Positions 1-11,318 of a DNA stretch of 64,000 nucleotides are shown here, piece after piece; the stretch's first letter is position 1, and the number at the start of each line of letters is the position of its first letter. The notes below the pieces were generated by a model. That model had not been told where the DNA came from. It saw only the letters and a list, made by a program, of their open reading frames with translations, and searched no databases. The translations under genes were made by a program, and so were the position numbers. The DNA comes from Acidobacteriota bacterium (GTDB lineage: Bacteria; Acidobacteriota; Blastocatellia; RBC074): NCBI GenBank assembly GCA_016196035.1, contig JACPYM010000057.1, positions 62,001 through 126,000 of the forward strand. The letters are read 5' to 3'.

Positions 1-134
1 AGTTGGTCACCGGATTGAAAGACGTTGCCGTTTGTGCGCACCGTCAGGTTGCCGTTTTGCCATTGCGCTTGCACCGGCAGTGTCAGGCTCAGCCACAACA
101 GCATCACAGATCCAATCAACATCTGCGTTTTCAT
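1..134 (-). CDS. Secreted protein of unknown function (N-terminal fragment, runs off the window)
   Basis: Only the first 44 codons are visible. They read as a classical Sec signal peptide: MKTQ, then a hydrophobic stretch (MLIGSVMLLWLSLTLPV) ending in QAQ, with likely cleavage after AQA/Q. The mature part begins WQNGNLTVRTNGNVFQ. The ATG at 134 is preceded by a GAGAGG ribosome binding site, so the start is credible. It begins 32 bp after the stop of the Uma2 gene and could be co-transcribed with it. The function cannot be assigned from this fragment. Confidence 0.6.
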   Translation of the reverse strand, partial: MKTQMLIGSVMLLWLSLTLPVQAQWQNGNLTVRTNGNVFQSGDQ

Positions 135-166
135 CAAACACCTCTCAATTCATCTGGCAAACGTCC

Positions 167-736
167 TCACGCGTGAGCTGCCGGTTGAAACAACGCTGCC
201 ACCGCGCAACGAAAGCCGGGGAGCAACGCTGGGCTGGTCAGTTCATCGCCAGCTTGCAGCGTCGTTGATTTCACCGGCGTCTCGTAAATCGTCACTGTTT
301 CGAACTGCGGCGAGACCAGCCAGACCTGTTGCACCCCAGCGGCAAAGTATTCGCGGATTTTCGCTTCGACAGCTTCTATCAAATCGTTGGGCGAAATGAT
401 TTCGACGGCGAGGTCAGGCGCAATCGGCCAAATCCCCACAGGGTCACCTTCCGGCGGGATGTGCGCGGCGGCAACGAAGGCCACATCCGGAATGCGCTCG
501 CGCTTGCCGATGGTAAAGCTAACATCCGGGCCATAAACAGCGCCGAGCTTTTGCGTTTCTACGTGATCCAATATTTTCGCCGCGAGTTTCAATCCAATGC
601 GACCGTGGCGTGCGCCTGCCATTTCTTTTACCTCCGCGTGTCCGTTCACCCATTCGAGTTGTTTCTCAGGGTCAATCAGCTTGAAAGACCCTGGCGCAAT
701 CACGGGTTGCAAGGCTGTTTCTGCGGTTGCGGTCAT
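167..736 (-). CDS. Uma2 family endonuclease-like protein (DUF820)
   Basis: This 189-residue protein has the Uma2/DUF820 layout. There is an acidic 'PDVAFVAA' strand near residue 78, 'PDLAVEIISPND' near residues 107-118 and the C-terminal 'YFAAGVQQVWLVSPQFETVTIYE' segment. These motifs form the restriction-endonuclease-like fold of the family, with Asp and Glu as the likely metal ligands. The biological role of Uma2 proteins is not established; they are abundant and multicopy in cyanobacteria and Acidobacteriota. The ATG is preceded by a strong AGGAGG. This is one of three Uma2 genes in the window (others at 14979 and 26251). They differ in sequence, so they are paralogues rather than recent duplicates. 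Confidence 0.88.
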   Translation of the reverse strand: MTATAETALQPVIAPGSFKLIDPEKQLEWVNGHAEVKEMAGARHGRIGLKLAAKILDHVETQKLGAVYGPDVSFTIGKRERIPDVAFVAAAHIPPEGDPVGIWPIAPDLAVEIISPNDLIEAVEAKIREYFAAGVQQVWLVSPQFETVTIYETPVKSTTLQAGDELTSPALLPGFRCAVAALFQPAAHA

Positions 737-819
737 TTGTATGTTCCTCCTCTTGTGAATTTGTCGTTGAGCACAAGCATGCTACTGCGCGCGCACCGCG
801 CTCACAAGACACAGCGTCC

Positions 820-3138
820 TCAATTCACATAAACAAACTCATTCAGGTTCAGCGTCGCCAGACACAAGTCTACCCACGCCGCCGCCACGACTGGCACAAC
901 GCCTGGCGGCGCGTCCTGCACTTGCGCTAACGTTTCACCCCGCTGCCGGCGTCCTACCAGTAGCGCGCGTTGTTCACGCAAAAAGGCCCGCGCCGTTTGC
1001 GCCTCAACCACGCTCGGTGGCCGCCCCAGCGCCAACTCAAACAGCCGCATGATTCGTTGCGGCTCCGTTTGCCCGGCGCGCAAGACACGCGCCGCCAGGG
1101 CCTTGCTCTGTTGCAGCATAAATTCGCTGTTCATCAACGTTAAGGCTTGCAAGGCATGCACGCTCACATTGCGTGCGCCGCATGAACTCATCAAATCCGG
1201 CGTGTCGTAAGCCACCAACAGCGGCAGCCGGACATTGCGTTTGCGCAGCAGGTACAAGCTGCGCCGTGTGTGTTGCCGCGCGTCCGGATGCACGGGCCAG
1301 AGGTTGTCCGGCTCGTATTCGGTGAAGATAGTGTCGTAAACCTCCGGCTCCAGCGGCACGCGAATCGAAGGGCCAGCCAATTCCTCTGTCAGCGTCCCCG
1401 CAACCGCCAGCACCGCATCGCGCACGGCTTCGGCATCCAGGCGCTGCCGGTTCATGCGCCAGAGCAATTTGTTGTCGGGGTCTTTTGCTTGTTTGGCTGA
1501 GTCAATGACAGAAGCCTGTTGATAGGTGTTTGAGAGCACCAGCAACGCGTGCATCTGCTTCAAGCTCCAACCACGCTCAACAAACTCGACCGCCAGCCAG
1601 TCCAGCAATTCGGGGTGCGTGGGCGGTTGTCCGTTACGGCCAAAATCATTCGGCGTCGCCACGATGCCGCGTCCAAAATGATGCTGCCACAAGCGGTTCA
1701 TCAGCACGCGCGCCGTCAGCGGGTGATCTTTTTGCGTCAACCAGCGCGCCAACGCCAAGCGCCTGCCCGTCGAATTGGCAACCGGCGCAATCGCAAGTTC
1801 AGCAGGCGCATCCGGCGGCAGCAACACGCTGGGAAAACGCGGTTGTACGACCGGCCCCAAACGCTGCGGATCGCCGCCCTTCAACAAATGCGTGGCGGGC
1901 ACGGGCGTCAGTTTGTCGCGCACCGCCAACGCTTTGGGCAACGGCGCGGGCGCATAAAGTTCGAGCGTGTGCATTTGCTTGCGCAAGGCGGCGCGCCGCG
2001 CACGCACTTCGGCGGGCAGCGCGGTCAGCAACTCTTCGTATTTCACTTCGAGCATGCGCGCGGCTTCTTTGGCGAGGACTTGCTGCGCTGGCGTGCGTTG
2101 GTCTTTGGGAAGGTCGAGCGCCGCCCGGTATTGCGGCTCCAGCTTGGCGCGTTTCTCGTCTTGCAGCTTTTGCAGGTAAGGCGCTTCGATTTCTTTAAGC
2201 TGATCTTGCAGCGGTTTGAGTTTGGCTTTGTGCGCCTTGGCGGCCTCGTCATAGCGCTGCTGCTCAGCCTCAGAGTTCTGTTTGAAATCCTGATTGTCGG
2301 TCGCGGCCAGGAAAGCTTGCAGCCGGTAATAATCGGCCTGAGGGATCGGATCGAATTTGTGATCGTGGCAACGCGCGCAACCCACCGTCAGCCCCAGCAC
2401 CGTGTTGCCGACGCTGAAGAGCGCTTCGGTCAACCACTCCTGCCGGTTCAGCGCTTCGTCCTGATTGCCCGCGACGACGTGTTGCGGCCCGGCGCGCAAG
2501 AAGCCCGTCGCGACTTGCATTTCAAAATTGTTCGGCTCCAATTCGTCGCCCGCGATTTGTTCCAGCAAGAAGCGGTCATACGGCTTGTCGGCATTCAGCG
2601 CGTTGACCACGTAATCGCGATAGCGCCAAGCCTGTTCGCGTTCGGCGTCCAACTCATACCCATTCGTCTCGCCGAAGCGCACCACATCCAGCCAATGCTG
2701 CGCCCAGCGTTCGCCATAGCGCGGCGAAGCCAGCAACCGTTTCACCACCTTTTCATAGGCCTCCGGTGCGTCGTCGGTCAGAAAGGCTTTGACCTCTTCC
2801 GGCGTCGGCGGCAAGCCGGTCAGGTCAAAGGTCACGCGCCGCAAGAGCGCGCGTTTAGCGGCAGGCGGCGACGGTTGCAAGCCCTGCGCTTCGAGCTTCG
2901 CCAAAACAAATGCGTCAATCGGATTCTTGACCCGGGCTGTTGTTTTAACGGCTGGCACGGCGGATTTGACTGGGGTGCGAAAAGCCCAATAGTTGCGCTC
3001 TTCGGCAGTGAGGGGGCGGCCTTTGTAAAGGCCGGGCGGCAGGGTTTCGGTTTGCGCGTGTGAAGCAGGCAGAAGGCCGGTGGTCGCCAGCCAGATGGCA
3101 ACCAGCAACAAGGCGAATCGTTTGCAGTCTCGTTTCAT
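820..3138 (-). CDS. DUF1549/DUF1553 domain secreted protein (planctomycete-type)
   Basis: This is a 772-residue protein with an N-terminal signal peptide ([21 protein letters not shown]...). DUF1549 lies at about residues 70-280, with '[19 protein letters not shown]', '[20 protein letters not shown]' and the conserved '[12 protein letters not shown]' haem-binding-like motif. A charged coiled-coil spacer follows at about 290-390. DUF1553 lies at about 450-720 and includes '[31 protein letters not shown]'. In Planctomycetes, Verrucomicrobia and Acidobacteria these proteins are usually paired with a DUF1501 sulfatase-like protein. No DUF1501 gene lies on either side here. No separate cytochrome c domain is seen at the N terminus. 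The biochemical function of the family is unknown. The SD is weak, and the start was chosen for the signal peptide. Confidence 0.9.
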   Translation of the reverse strand: MKRDCKRFALLLVAIWLATTGLLPASHAQTETLPPGLYKGRPLTAEERNYWAFRTPVKSAVPAVKTTARVKNPIDAFVLAKLEAQGLQPSPPAAKRALLRRVTFDLTGLPPTPEEVKAFLTDDAPEAYEKVVKRLLASPRYGERWAQHWLDVVRFGETNGYELDAEREQAWRYRDYVVNALNADKPYDRFLLEQIAGDELEPNNFEMQVATGFLRAGPQHVVAGNQDEALNRQEWLTEALFSVGNTVLGLTVGCARCHDHKFDPIPQADYYRLQAFLAATDNQDFKQNSEAEQQRYDEAAKAHKAKLKPLQDQLKEIEAPYLQKLQDEKRAKLEPQYRAALDLPKDQRTPAQQVLAKEAARMLEVKYEELLTALPAEVRARRAALRKQMHTLELYAPAPLPKALAVRDKLTPVPATHLLKGGDPQRLGPVVQPRFPSVLLPPDAPAELAIAPVANSTGRRLALARWLTQKDHPLTARVLMNRLWQHHFGRGIVATPNDFGRNGQPPTHPELLDWLAVEFVERGWSLKQMHALLVLSNTYQQASVIDSAKQAKDPDNKLLWRMNRQRLDAEAVRDAVLAVAGTLTEELAGPSIRVPLEPEVYDTIFTEYEPDNLWPVHPDARQHTRRSLYLLRKRNVRLPLLVAYDTPDLMSSCGARNVSVHALQALTLMNSEFMLQQSKALAARVLRAGQTEPQRIMRLFELALGRPPSVVEAQTARAFLREQRALLVGRRQRGETLAQVQDAPPGVVPVVAAAWVDLCLATLNLNEFVYVN

Positions 3139-3154
3139 GACAGCGTTTCAGATT

Positions 3155-3335
3155 TAGATCGGTTTTCACTACGATGTACGGGAAAACCGCGCAGCGGGAC
3201 AGAGTACCGCGCGCGTCAGCAAGCGGTGCTTTGGCAGTTTAGCCAATGGCGCCAGCTTGACGCGCCGCTTGCTGACGCGCGCGGTACTGCCCCAGCGTCA
3301 ACTGACTCTCGTAACCGCAATTGCAAACCGCTCTA
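3155..3335. repeat. Palindromic element, copy A (MITE-like, TA-flanked)
   Basis: A perfect 23-bp inverted repeat (3204-3226 and 3265-3287, core GCGCGTCAGCAAGCGG) sits inside a longer element. Its ends are imperfect terminal repeats: GATCGGTTTTCAC on the left and GCAAACCGCTC on the right. Both ends are flanked by TA. Related copies lie at 32723-32903 (opposite orientation) and 42582-42741. The TA-bounded short element with terminal inverted repeats resembles MITEs mobilised by IS630/Tc1-type transposases, but no transposase is present in the window. The rest of the gene-free stretch 3139-3528 shows no gene or other clear signal. Confidence 0.8.
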
Positions 3336-3528
3336 GTAGTGGTAGCGCGCCGTTCCTAATTCCTGATTGCTGACAGGTTGAAAATGATGGTTGATTTTCA
3401 ACTCTCAGGAATCAGGAACCGGGAGCCAGGAATCAGTTTGCGTCCTACAATTCAGGTCTTATCCCAATTTTGGAGCTACTGAGAATGGTGGCTGCCCATT
3501 GGCCTGTGCGATTAGCCCGGCAACTTGT

Positions 3529-3816
3529 TTAACCGGTCTTTACGGCAACGTTCAGACACTCGCGCGAGCAATACACTACTTTTGTTTTTTTCCCTGAAAC
3601 CGTGATCGCCTCTTTGGCGGCGATAAAAGCGCCGCAATTTTGGCAACGCACCATCTCGGCACTCGCTTGCGGGCGGCTCTCGAACAATTCACGCAATTTG
3701 TTCACATCCGTGACGGTCGCGCGCAGGCGATGGCTGAGCCGGGCGATCATCTTCAACACATAAACGACGAAGGCGAACAGCAACGCGAAGAGGATCAGTC
3801 TGAACAGGAAGATCAA
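3529..3816 (-). CDS. Small membrane protein with C-terminal zinc finger (PP0621-like)
   Basis: This 95-residue protein starts with one membrane helix (IFLFRLILFALLFAFVVYVL). A short linker is followed by a treble-clef-like zinc site, 'VRCQNCGAFIAAKEAI' paired with 'VYCSRECLNVA', giving four cysteines arranged C-x2-C...C-x3-C. That is the arrangement of the PP0621-type proteins, whose function is unknown. Its ATG overlaps the stop of the upstream TPR gene by four bases (ATGA), which implies translational coupling. The two proteins probably work together at the membrane. Confidence 0.75.
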   Translation of the reverse strand: MIFLFRLILFALLFAFVVYVLKMIARLSHRLRATVTDVNKLRELFESRPQASAEMVRCQNCGAFIAAKEAITVSGKKTKVVYCSRECLNVAVKTG

Positions 3817-4523
3817 CGCGCGCCTCCGCCTTTCGGGTTCGTGCCCGGCGGCCGCTCTGCTGCGGGGCCGTGCTCCAGCGTGGTTTTGGCTGGGTCTGCG
3901 GCGTTACCGCTGCCACCGCGCGCGGCGTCGAGCGAGGCACGGGTCTCGGCCAGCATCTTGTCACCGGGCTTTGCTTTTTCGATTTGGCTCAGCAGTTGAT
4001 CTGCTTCAGCCAGACTCTGCCGGGCTTCGATCAGGGACAGCACCAACAGAAGCTTCGTCCCCAGATCGTCGGGATTTTTAGCCATTGCCTTGCGCGCCCA
4101 TAACGCGGCGTCGGTGTATTTGCCCGTGAAGAGATAGGACGTGCTGAACGCCGTCATCGCGCGCGGGTCATCGGGTTTGAGCTTGAGCGCCTGCTGCAAG
4201 AACGGCTGGGCGCCCTCGGCACGCCGGATTTGCAGATACTGATCGGCGGCGTCGAGTTGCGCTTCGTAATCATTCGGATTGGCGTGCGCGCGTTCGATGA
4301 CGGCGTTGACTTGATTTTGTGTGGGCATTTGCGCCTGGTCAGGCGCGCTCGCGGGGGCAGTGCCCAAATTGGCCGCCGCTTTGGCGGCTTGTTCATTGAG
4401 CGCCGCGCTTTGCGCATTGCGCTGTTTGGCGTTGGCGAATTTGAACCCGCAGACTAAGCCGATCAGCAAACCGATCAACAGAATCGAGCCATTCTTTTTG
4501 AGTAACTCCAGAAAGGAACGCAT
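3813..4523 (-). CDS. Membrane-anchored TPR protein
   Basis: This 236-residue protein has an N-terminal membrane anchor (ILLIGLLIGLVCGFKFA, residues 14-30) and an Ala/Gln-rich linker. TPR-type helices occupy about residues 75-200, for example 'AEGAQPFLQQALKLKPDDPRAM' and 'KYTDAALWARKAMAKNPDDLG'. The tail is Gly/Pro-rich. TPR arrays of this kind scaffold protein complexes. It overlaps the small zinc-finger membrane protein downstream, so the two form a two-gene operon. It is transcribed in the same direction as rnpB, which lies just upstream. Confidence 0.8.
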   Translation of the reverse strand: MRSFLELLKKNGSILLIGLLIGLVCGFKFANAKQRNAQSAALNEQAAKAAANLGTAPASAPDQAQMPTQNQVNAVIERAHANPNDYEAQLDAADQYLQIRRAEGAQPFLQQALKLKPDDPRAMTAFSTSYLFTGKYTDAALWARKAMAKNPDDLGTKLLLVLSLIEARQSLAEADQLLSQIEKAKPGDKMLAETRASLDAARGGSGNAADPAKTTLEHGPAAERPPGTNPKGGGAR

Positions 4524-4560
4524 AGATTTGAAAACAGGAAAACGAGCAATTGATAAGTAT

Positions 4561-5017
<457 letters not shown>

Positions 5018-5027
5018 ACGACGGGCA

Positions 5028-5033
5028 GTATAG
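5028..5033 (-). promoter_or_regulatory. Likely -10 box of the rnpB promoter
   Basis: The reverse complement reads TATACT, ending about 7-10 nt before the predicted 5' end of RNase P RNA (5017-5021). No good -35 is found at 17 bp (TCATAA). A TTGACA at 5043-5048 is only about 9 bp away, too close for a standard sigma-70 promoter. The agreement between this box and the P1-derived RNA end is the main support. Confidence 0.5.
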
Positions 5034-5063
5034 CACGCAGCCTGTCAAAGTTATGAGGCAGGC

Positions 5064-6560
<1,497 letters not shown>

Positions 6561-6640
6561 AACGCTTACTGCTTTCGTTGGTCTTGGGTCGAACGGCACT
6601 CTACCACACCGTTTTTACGGCCACTACTTTTTCCGCGCGG

Positions 6641-8722
6641 TCACCGTGCGCGGCCTGCTGTTGGCAACCGGCTTGGAGGCAAGTTGACGGCGCGCTGCCA
6701 CCACAGGCTTTTGGCGGCGCGCTGTTTTAGGGCGCGGGATTGCGCGGCGGATGCTCGCGCGGCATGCGCTTTCACAGCCTGCGGCGGTGCGGGCCGGTTC
6801 ACACTCGCGCTTTGGTGATAAAGCTTGAGTTGTTTCTCGCTCACGATTTGCCATTGCCCGTTTTCAAAGCGCAGCCCGATTTGCGTCAGCGCCTTGCCCG
6901 CCGTGCGCTGTGCGCCGCGTTGCAAATCCCACTGCTTATCAAAGGTCAGTTCCGCGGCGGGCGGGTCGCTGCCGGGTTTGAGCGCGATTTCAGGCTCACC
7001 GGCAAAGCGCAAATAGTATTTGTTCAGCCCGCCAAAGACACGCCGCTTGCGCGCCACGACCTGAGTGCGCGCCATCGCGCCTTCGTTGTAATAGGCGACT
7101 TGCGTAGCATAAAACTTGGCGTGCTCTGCCCATTCGGTATTCATCGCGGTTTCGGCCCAGCGCCGATAAAACGCTTTGAGTTGTTCGCGCGAAACAGCCG
7201 CGCTGGCCGTGGAAGTCTTGACCAAGGCCACCGGTGTTGGGCTGGCAACCGTGGCGGTAGCTTCGACCGTCGCCGCTGGCGCCGAAGGTTCTGGCGATTT
7301 CGCTGCGAGCAAATTAGTCGGTGTAACACTCGGCGCGGCGGCCAGCGCATCCGCCGCCAATTCGTCTGACTGGCCGGGCGTCGCCGGAGTTGGGGACGCC
7401 GATTGAACGAGGCCGCTTAACCCGCCTTGCAGCCAGCGTCGTTGGCCGGAATTAAAATCCGCCAGCACACCGATGGCCAACAGAGACAGCGCCACCACTA
7501 CCACATACAGCCCGCGCCGGGGTCGCCGTTCAAGCAGCAACGTCGGCTCGCGTTCCAGCGGTCTGGGGATAGCCGCAGGCGTTGGCAATTTGAATGGCTC
7601 AGCCACTGGGGCTTCAAAATCGGGTACGGTCTCATCGGCCAACCACGCGACCGCAGCCGCAGGCGCAGCCACTGGCGTCGCTACCACAGGCGGCGGCATG
7701 GCTACACGCGCTTGGCGCGGGCGTGTCGCCGGTTCGACCAATCCCTCTTCGCTCGGCATTTCAACCGCTGCGGTTTCGGGCAAGGCGACCGCGCGTTGCA
7801 AGCTGTCCGCCAGCAAGGCCGCCGAGCCGAATCTATGTTGCGGACTCTTGGCGAGCGCGCGCAAGACGACGCGTTCAATGGCCGGATGCAAGCCGGTGCA
7901 AAACCGCGTCGGCGGTGGCGGCGCTTCCTGCAAATGACTCAGCAAGACGGCGGAGGTGCTGGTGTTGCTAAACGGCACTTGCCCGGTCAGCATTTCATAC
8001 AGGATCACCCCCAACGCATACACATCCGAACGCGCATCAACCGGCAGCCCCGTGCATTGTTCGGGCGAGATGTAATTCGGCGTGCCGATGATCGTCTCTT
8101 CATCGGTTAGGCATTGCACCGTGCCCTGCGGCTGTTTGAGTTTGGCGATGCCAAAATCGAGCACCAAGACGCGCTCAGTGCCGTCGGGGTCGGTTTCGAT
8201 CATGATGTTGTCGGGTTTGAGATCGCGGTGAATGATGCCGCTGCGGTGCGCGGCTTCGACGCCCGCGCAAACCTGGCGCATGACCGCCGCCACGCGTTCG
8301 GGCCGCATTTGAAAGCTGCGCGCGGAAAGCAGGCGCAACTCTTCGCGCAAACTGCGGCCTTCGACCAATTCCATCACGATGTAGGCGCTGCCATTCGCCA
8401 GCGAGCCGAAATCGTAAACCTGAATGATGTTCGGATGTTTCAAGCGCGCGGCGGCCAGGGCTTCGCGGTGAAAGCGTTCGCGGACCGTGGCGTCGGTCAG
8501 GAATTCGGCGCGCAAAATCTTGACGGCGACGGGACGCTCCAATTGCAGATGCAAGGCGCGATAGACCGAACCCATGCCGCCGTGGGCGATCAGGGATTCA
8601 AGCTGATATTTGCCGTCAATGATGAGCGGGAGTCCCGCGCCTTCACGGGTCGGGGCTTGATCGAAGAGGCAAAACTCGACGCCATCCTGAAAACAGCGAT
8701 GGCAACTGGGGCAGTAGCGCAT
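6641..8722 (-). CDS. Ser/Thr protein kinase with N-terminal zinc ribbon and C-terminal NTF2/SnoaL-like domain
   Basis: I use the start MRYCPSCHRCF at 8722, preceded by GGAGAAGAAGG, giving 693 residues. A short zinc ribbon (Cys4, Cys7, Cys18) leads into a Hanks-type kinase domain at about residues 38-300. It has the glycine loop AHGGMGSVYRA, VAIK-type Lys68, HRDLKPDN with catalytic Asp167, and DFGIAKL. A Pro/Ala-rich linker follows, then a membrane helix (LYVVVVALSLLAIGVLA). The last ~130 residues (YRRWAETAMNTEWAEHAKFYA...) look like a SnoaL/NTF2 fold, probably extracytoplasmic. The layout suggests a transmembrane receptor kinase whose NTF2-like module senses a ligand; this is inference. It diverges from the gene at 8900. 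Confidence 0.93.
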   Translation of the reverse strand: MRYCPSCHRCFQDGVEFCLFDQAPTREGAGLPLIIDGKYQLESLIAHGGMGSVYRALHLQLERPVAVKILRAEFLTDATVRERFHREALAAARLKHPNIIQVYDFGSLANGSAYIVMELVEGRSLREELRLLSARSFQMRPERVAAVMRQVCAGVEAAHRSGIIHRDLKPDNIMIETDPDGTERVLVLDFGIAKLKQPQGTVQCLTDEETIIGTPNYISPEQCTGLPVDARSDVYALGVILYEMLTGQVPFSNTSTSAVLLSHLQEAPPPPTRFCTGLHPAIERVVLRALAKSPQHRFGSAALLADSLQRAVALPETAAVEMPSEEGLVEPATRPRQARVAMPPPVVATPVAAPAAAVAWLADETVPDFEAPVAEPFKLPTPAAIPRPLEREPTLLLERRPRRGLYVVVVALSLLAIGVLADFNSGQRRWLQGGLSGLVQSASPTPATPGQSDELAADALAAAPSVTPTNLLAAKSPEPSAPAATVEATATVASPTPVALVKTSTASAAVSREQLKAFYRRWAETAMNTEWAEHAKFYATQVAYYNEGAMARTQVVARKRRVFGGLNKYYLRFAGEPEIALKPGSDPPAAELTFDKQWDLQRGAQRTAGKALTQIGLRFENGQWQIVSEKQLKLYHQSASVNRPAPPQAVKAHAARASAAQSRALKQRAAKSLWWQRAVNLPPSRLPTAGRAR

Positions 8723-8899
8723 ACCTTCTTCTCCGGCCTTATGCCAAGTTGATTGTTGATGACGATGCGCAAGGGGGTAAGCGCGAAAGCGGCGGCAGCA
8801 TAGCCCAAAGTGCCGCAACAGCGCAATTGACAGTGCTGCGCGCTCTTACTTATAGTGCGCCCGGATTTCCAGGCAATATCATCAGTAACATTGGCAGTT

Positions 8900-9166
8900 A
8901 TGCACGAGCACGAACAAGCGCACTTCCCACCCGTTTCACCCGTTGAGTCGCCCGCTTGTTGTGGGACCGGTTGTGCTGTCTGCGTGCTGGATAATGTTGA
9001 ATACGCCGCGCCCGCCGCGCCGTTTCCGGTGCATGAACGCGCGCAATGTTGCAACACCGGTTGTTTGATTTGCGTGCGCGATTATCCAGAGTTGGTCTTG
9101 CCGGCGGAACCCGAGACACAGTTGTTGCAGTTGCTTGAAGCAATCGAAACGGCACAACAAACGTAG
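8900..9166 (+). CDS. Oxidoreductase-like Cys-motif protein with two motif copies
   Basis: This small protein (88 residues from the ATG at 8900; a GTG at 8855 would add 15) contains two copies of a CCxxGCxxCVxD motif. They are 'CCGTGCAVCVLDNV' and 'CCNTGCLICVRDYPEL', separated by about 30 residues. The motif is that of the oxidoreductase-like domain (PF09791-type) found singly in small bacterial and mitochondrial proteins and thought to bind metal. Tandem duplication in one small protein is unusual. No clear SD precedes either start, so the N terminus is uncertain. Its stop codon TAG is part of a decayed repeat (9162-9192). Confidence 0.65.
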   Translation: MHEHEQAHFPPVSPVESPACCGTGCAVCVLDNVEYAAPAAPFPVHERAQCCNTGCLICVRDYPELVLPAEPETQLLQLLEAIETAQQT

Positions 9167-9192
9167 GGCAGACTTTTGCGTCTGCGCCCACG
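9162..9192. repeat. Decayed GGGCAGAC palindrome
   Basis: CGTAGGGCAGAC and GTCTGCGCCCACG form a short hairpin related to the CGTAGGGGCAGAC palindrome that is intact at 54665-54758. The TAG in this repeat is the stop codon of the preceding gene. Confidence 0.5.
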
Positions 9193-9249
9193 CGCGCCGG
9201 TTACTCTCCACCCCTTTCCGATACAACCCATCACCCCAAGGAGGCCTTC

Positions 9250-11283
9250 ATGGCTGTTGAAAGCAATGAGACTTCGCCCAGCAGTACCGGCGCCGCGACG
9301 TTCAAGCCTTATATTCCCGCATCCACGGTCATTGCCGAATTCACGCTGCGCACTGTTGTGCTGGGCGCAATCTTCGGCATCATTTTCGGGGCATCCACGG
9401 TCTATCTGGCGCTCAAGGCCGGGTTGACGGTTTCGGCCTCGATTCCGATTGCGGTGCTGGCGATTGCCGTCTTCAAACGCATCGGCAAATCCACCATCCT
9501 CGAAAACAATATCGTGCAGACCATTGGCTCAGCGGGCGAATCAGTTGCTTCGGCAGTCGCTTTCACGATTCCGGCGCTGATCTTTCTGACGAATGGCGAA
9601 AGCTTCTTCAACTACTTCAACATCTTTTCGCTGGCGATTGTCGGCGGCATCCTGGGCGTGCTGATGATGGTGCCGCTGCGCCGCTCGCTCATTGTCAAAG
9701 AGCACGGCACCCTGCCCTACCCTGAAGGCACGGCCTGCGCTGACGTGTTGGTGGCCGGTGAAAAAGGCGGTTCGTTTGCGGGCAAGGTTTTCGCCGGACT
9801 CGGCATTGCGGTCGTTTACAAAGTGGCGATGAGCATTTTCGGCTTCTGGAAAGAGACGCCGACAGCGCGCGCATCACATACTTCCAGCTTTCCGAACGCC
9901 AGTGTGAGCGCCGAAATCACGCCAGAATATCTGGGTGTCGGTTACATCATCGGCCCGCGCATTGCCGGTGTATTGGTGGCGGGCGGCGTCCTTTCGTACC
10001 TCGTGCTAATTCCGCTGATCACATTCATCGGCGACGCCTTACCAGCGGTGTTGAAACCGGGCGTCGGCGACACCTTGATCCGCGATATGTCGCCCTCGCA
10101 AATCCGTCTGGGTTACGTGCGCTATATCGGCGCGGGCGCGGTGGCAGCGGCGGGGTTGATTACGCTGTTGCGCACGCTGCCCACGATTGTGGCGGCCTTC
10201 CGCGAAAGTTTTAAGAGCCTGCGCGATGTGAAATCCGGCGTGGAAGTGTCGCGCACCGAACGCGAAGTGCCGATCACTTACGTCATCCTCGGTTCGCTGG
10301 CGCTGGTTTTCATCGTGGCGCTGTTGCCGCAATTGCCGGGCAACACCATCGCCGGAAAATTGCTGATGGGGTTGATGGTAGTCGTCTTCGGCTTCTTTTT
10401 CGTAACGGTCAGTTCGCGCATCACGGGGCTGATCGGCAATTCCTCCAACCCCATCTCAGGCATGACCATCGCCACCTTGATGGCGACCTGTTTGATTTTT
10501 GTCAGCCTGGGTTGGAATGGCGTGGCCTATCAATCGCTGGCGCTGGCCGTCGGCAGCCTCGTGTGCATTGCCGCCGCCGTGGCGGGCGCGACCAGCCAGG
10601 ATTTGAAGACGGGCTACATCGTGGGCGCGACGCCGCTCTATCAACAACTCGGGTTGATTATCGGCGTTGTGGTCTCGACCTTTGTCATTGGCCTGACCTT
10701 GCAGGCGCTCGACCATTCCATGCAGTTCCAAGGCATCGCGCACGCCATCGGTTCAGAACGGCTGCCCGCGCCCCAAGCCACATTGATGGCGACCATCATC
10801 AAAGGCCTGCTGGCGCGCGATCTGCCGTGGGGCTTGGTTTTCGTCGGCATGTGCATTTCGGTTGTCGTTGAATTATGCGGCGTGCGTTCGCTGTCATTCG
10901 CCGTCGGCGCCTATTTGCCGATCTCGACCACTGCGCCGATTTTCGTGGGCGGGTTGATGCGTGCTTGGGCGGATCGGATGAGCGGTGTTCAAGCTGATGC
11001 GCACGGCGAATCTGAAGTCACGTCCGGGATGCTTTACAGCACGGGCCTGGTGGCGGGTGGCTCATTGACCGGCGTGCTAATCGCCTTGCTCAACGGCGTA
11101 GAAAAAACGGTGGTGGTGAATGGGCAGCCCAAATCGGTTTCGGTGATTCAATATCTGCTAGACACCGTCGGCATTCACGGCTGGGAACGTTTTGGCACCG
11201 CCGCCGATTTGATCGGCATTCTTTTCTTTGCCGGGCTTTGCTTCCTGCTGTTACGCGCCTCGCGGCAGCCGTTAGAGGCCTAA
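9250..11283 (+). CDS. OPT family oligopeptide transporter
   Basis: This is a 677-residue integral membrane protein with roughly 14 hydrophobic segments. It carries the OPT signatures 'NSSNPISGMTIATL' (about residue 397), 'ATSQDLKTGYIVGATPLYQQLG' (about 447) and a conserved 'KAGLTVSASIPIAVLAI' N-terminal motif. OPT proteins import small peptides or metal-chelate complexes by proton symport. An excellent SD (AAGGAGG, 7 bp before the ATG) supports the start. The next gene begins 35 bp downstream and is probably co-transcribed. Family assignment is secure; the substrate is unknown. Confidence 0.95.
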   Translation: MAVESNETSPSSTGAATFKPYIPASTVIAEFTLRTVVLGAIFGIIFGASTVYLALKAGLTVSASIPIAVLAIAVFKRIGKSTILENNIVQTIGSAGESVASAVAFTIPALIFLTNGESFFNYFNIFSLAIVGGILGVLMMVPLRRSLIVKEHGTLPYPEGTACADVLVAGEKGGSFAGKVFAGLGIAVVYKVAMSIFGFWKETPTARASHTSSFPNASVSAEITPEYLGVGYIIGPRIAGVLVAGGVLSYLVLIPLITFIGDALPAVLKPGVGDTLIRDMSPSQIRLGYVRYIGAGAVAAAGLITLLRTLPTIVAAFRESFKSLRDVKSGVEVSRTEREVPITYVILGSLALVFIVALLPQLPGNTIAGKLLMGLMVVVFGFFFVTVSSRITGLIGNSSNPISGMTIATLMATCLIFVSLGWNGVAYQSLALAVGSLVCIAAAVAGATSQDLKTGYIVGATPLYQQLGLIIGVVVSTFVIGLTLQALDHSMQFQGIAHAIGSERLPAPQATLMATIIKGLLARDLPWGLVFVGMCISVVVELCGVRSLSFAVGAYLPISTTAPIFVGGLMRAWADRMSGVQADAHGESEVTSGMLYSTGLVAGGSLTGVLIALLNGVEKTVVVNGQPKSVSVIQYLLDTVGIHGWERFGTAADLIGILFFAGLCFLLLRASRQPLEA

Positions 11284-11318
11284 CCCTGATTTTCAAATAA
11301 CTTTTTGGAGACATTTCG

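Noticed and set aside
1549-3063. A 504-residue plus-strand frame antisense to the DUF1549 gene
   Set aside because: It is Arg-rich and of low quality, as expected for the complement of a GC-rich gene. The minus-strand protein has clear domains.
5043-5048. TTGACA as the rnpB -35 box
   Set aside because: The gap to TATACT is about 9 bp, not the 16-18 bp needed.
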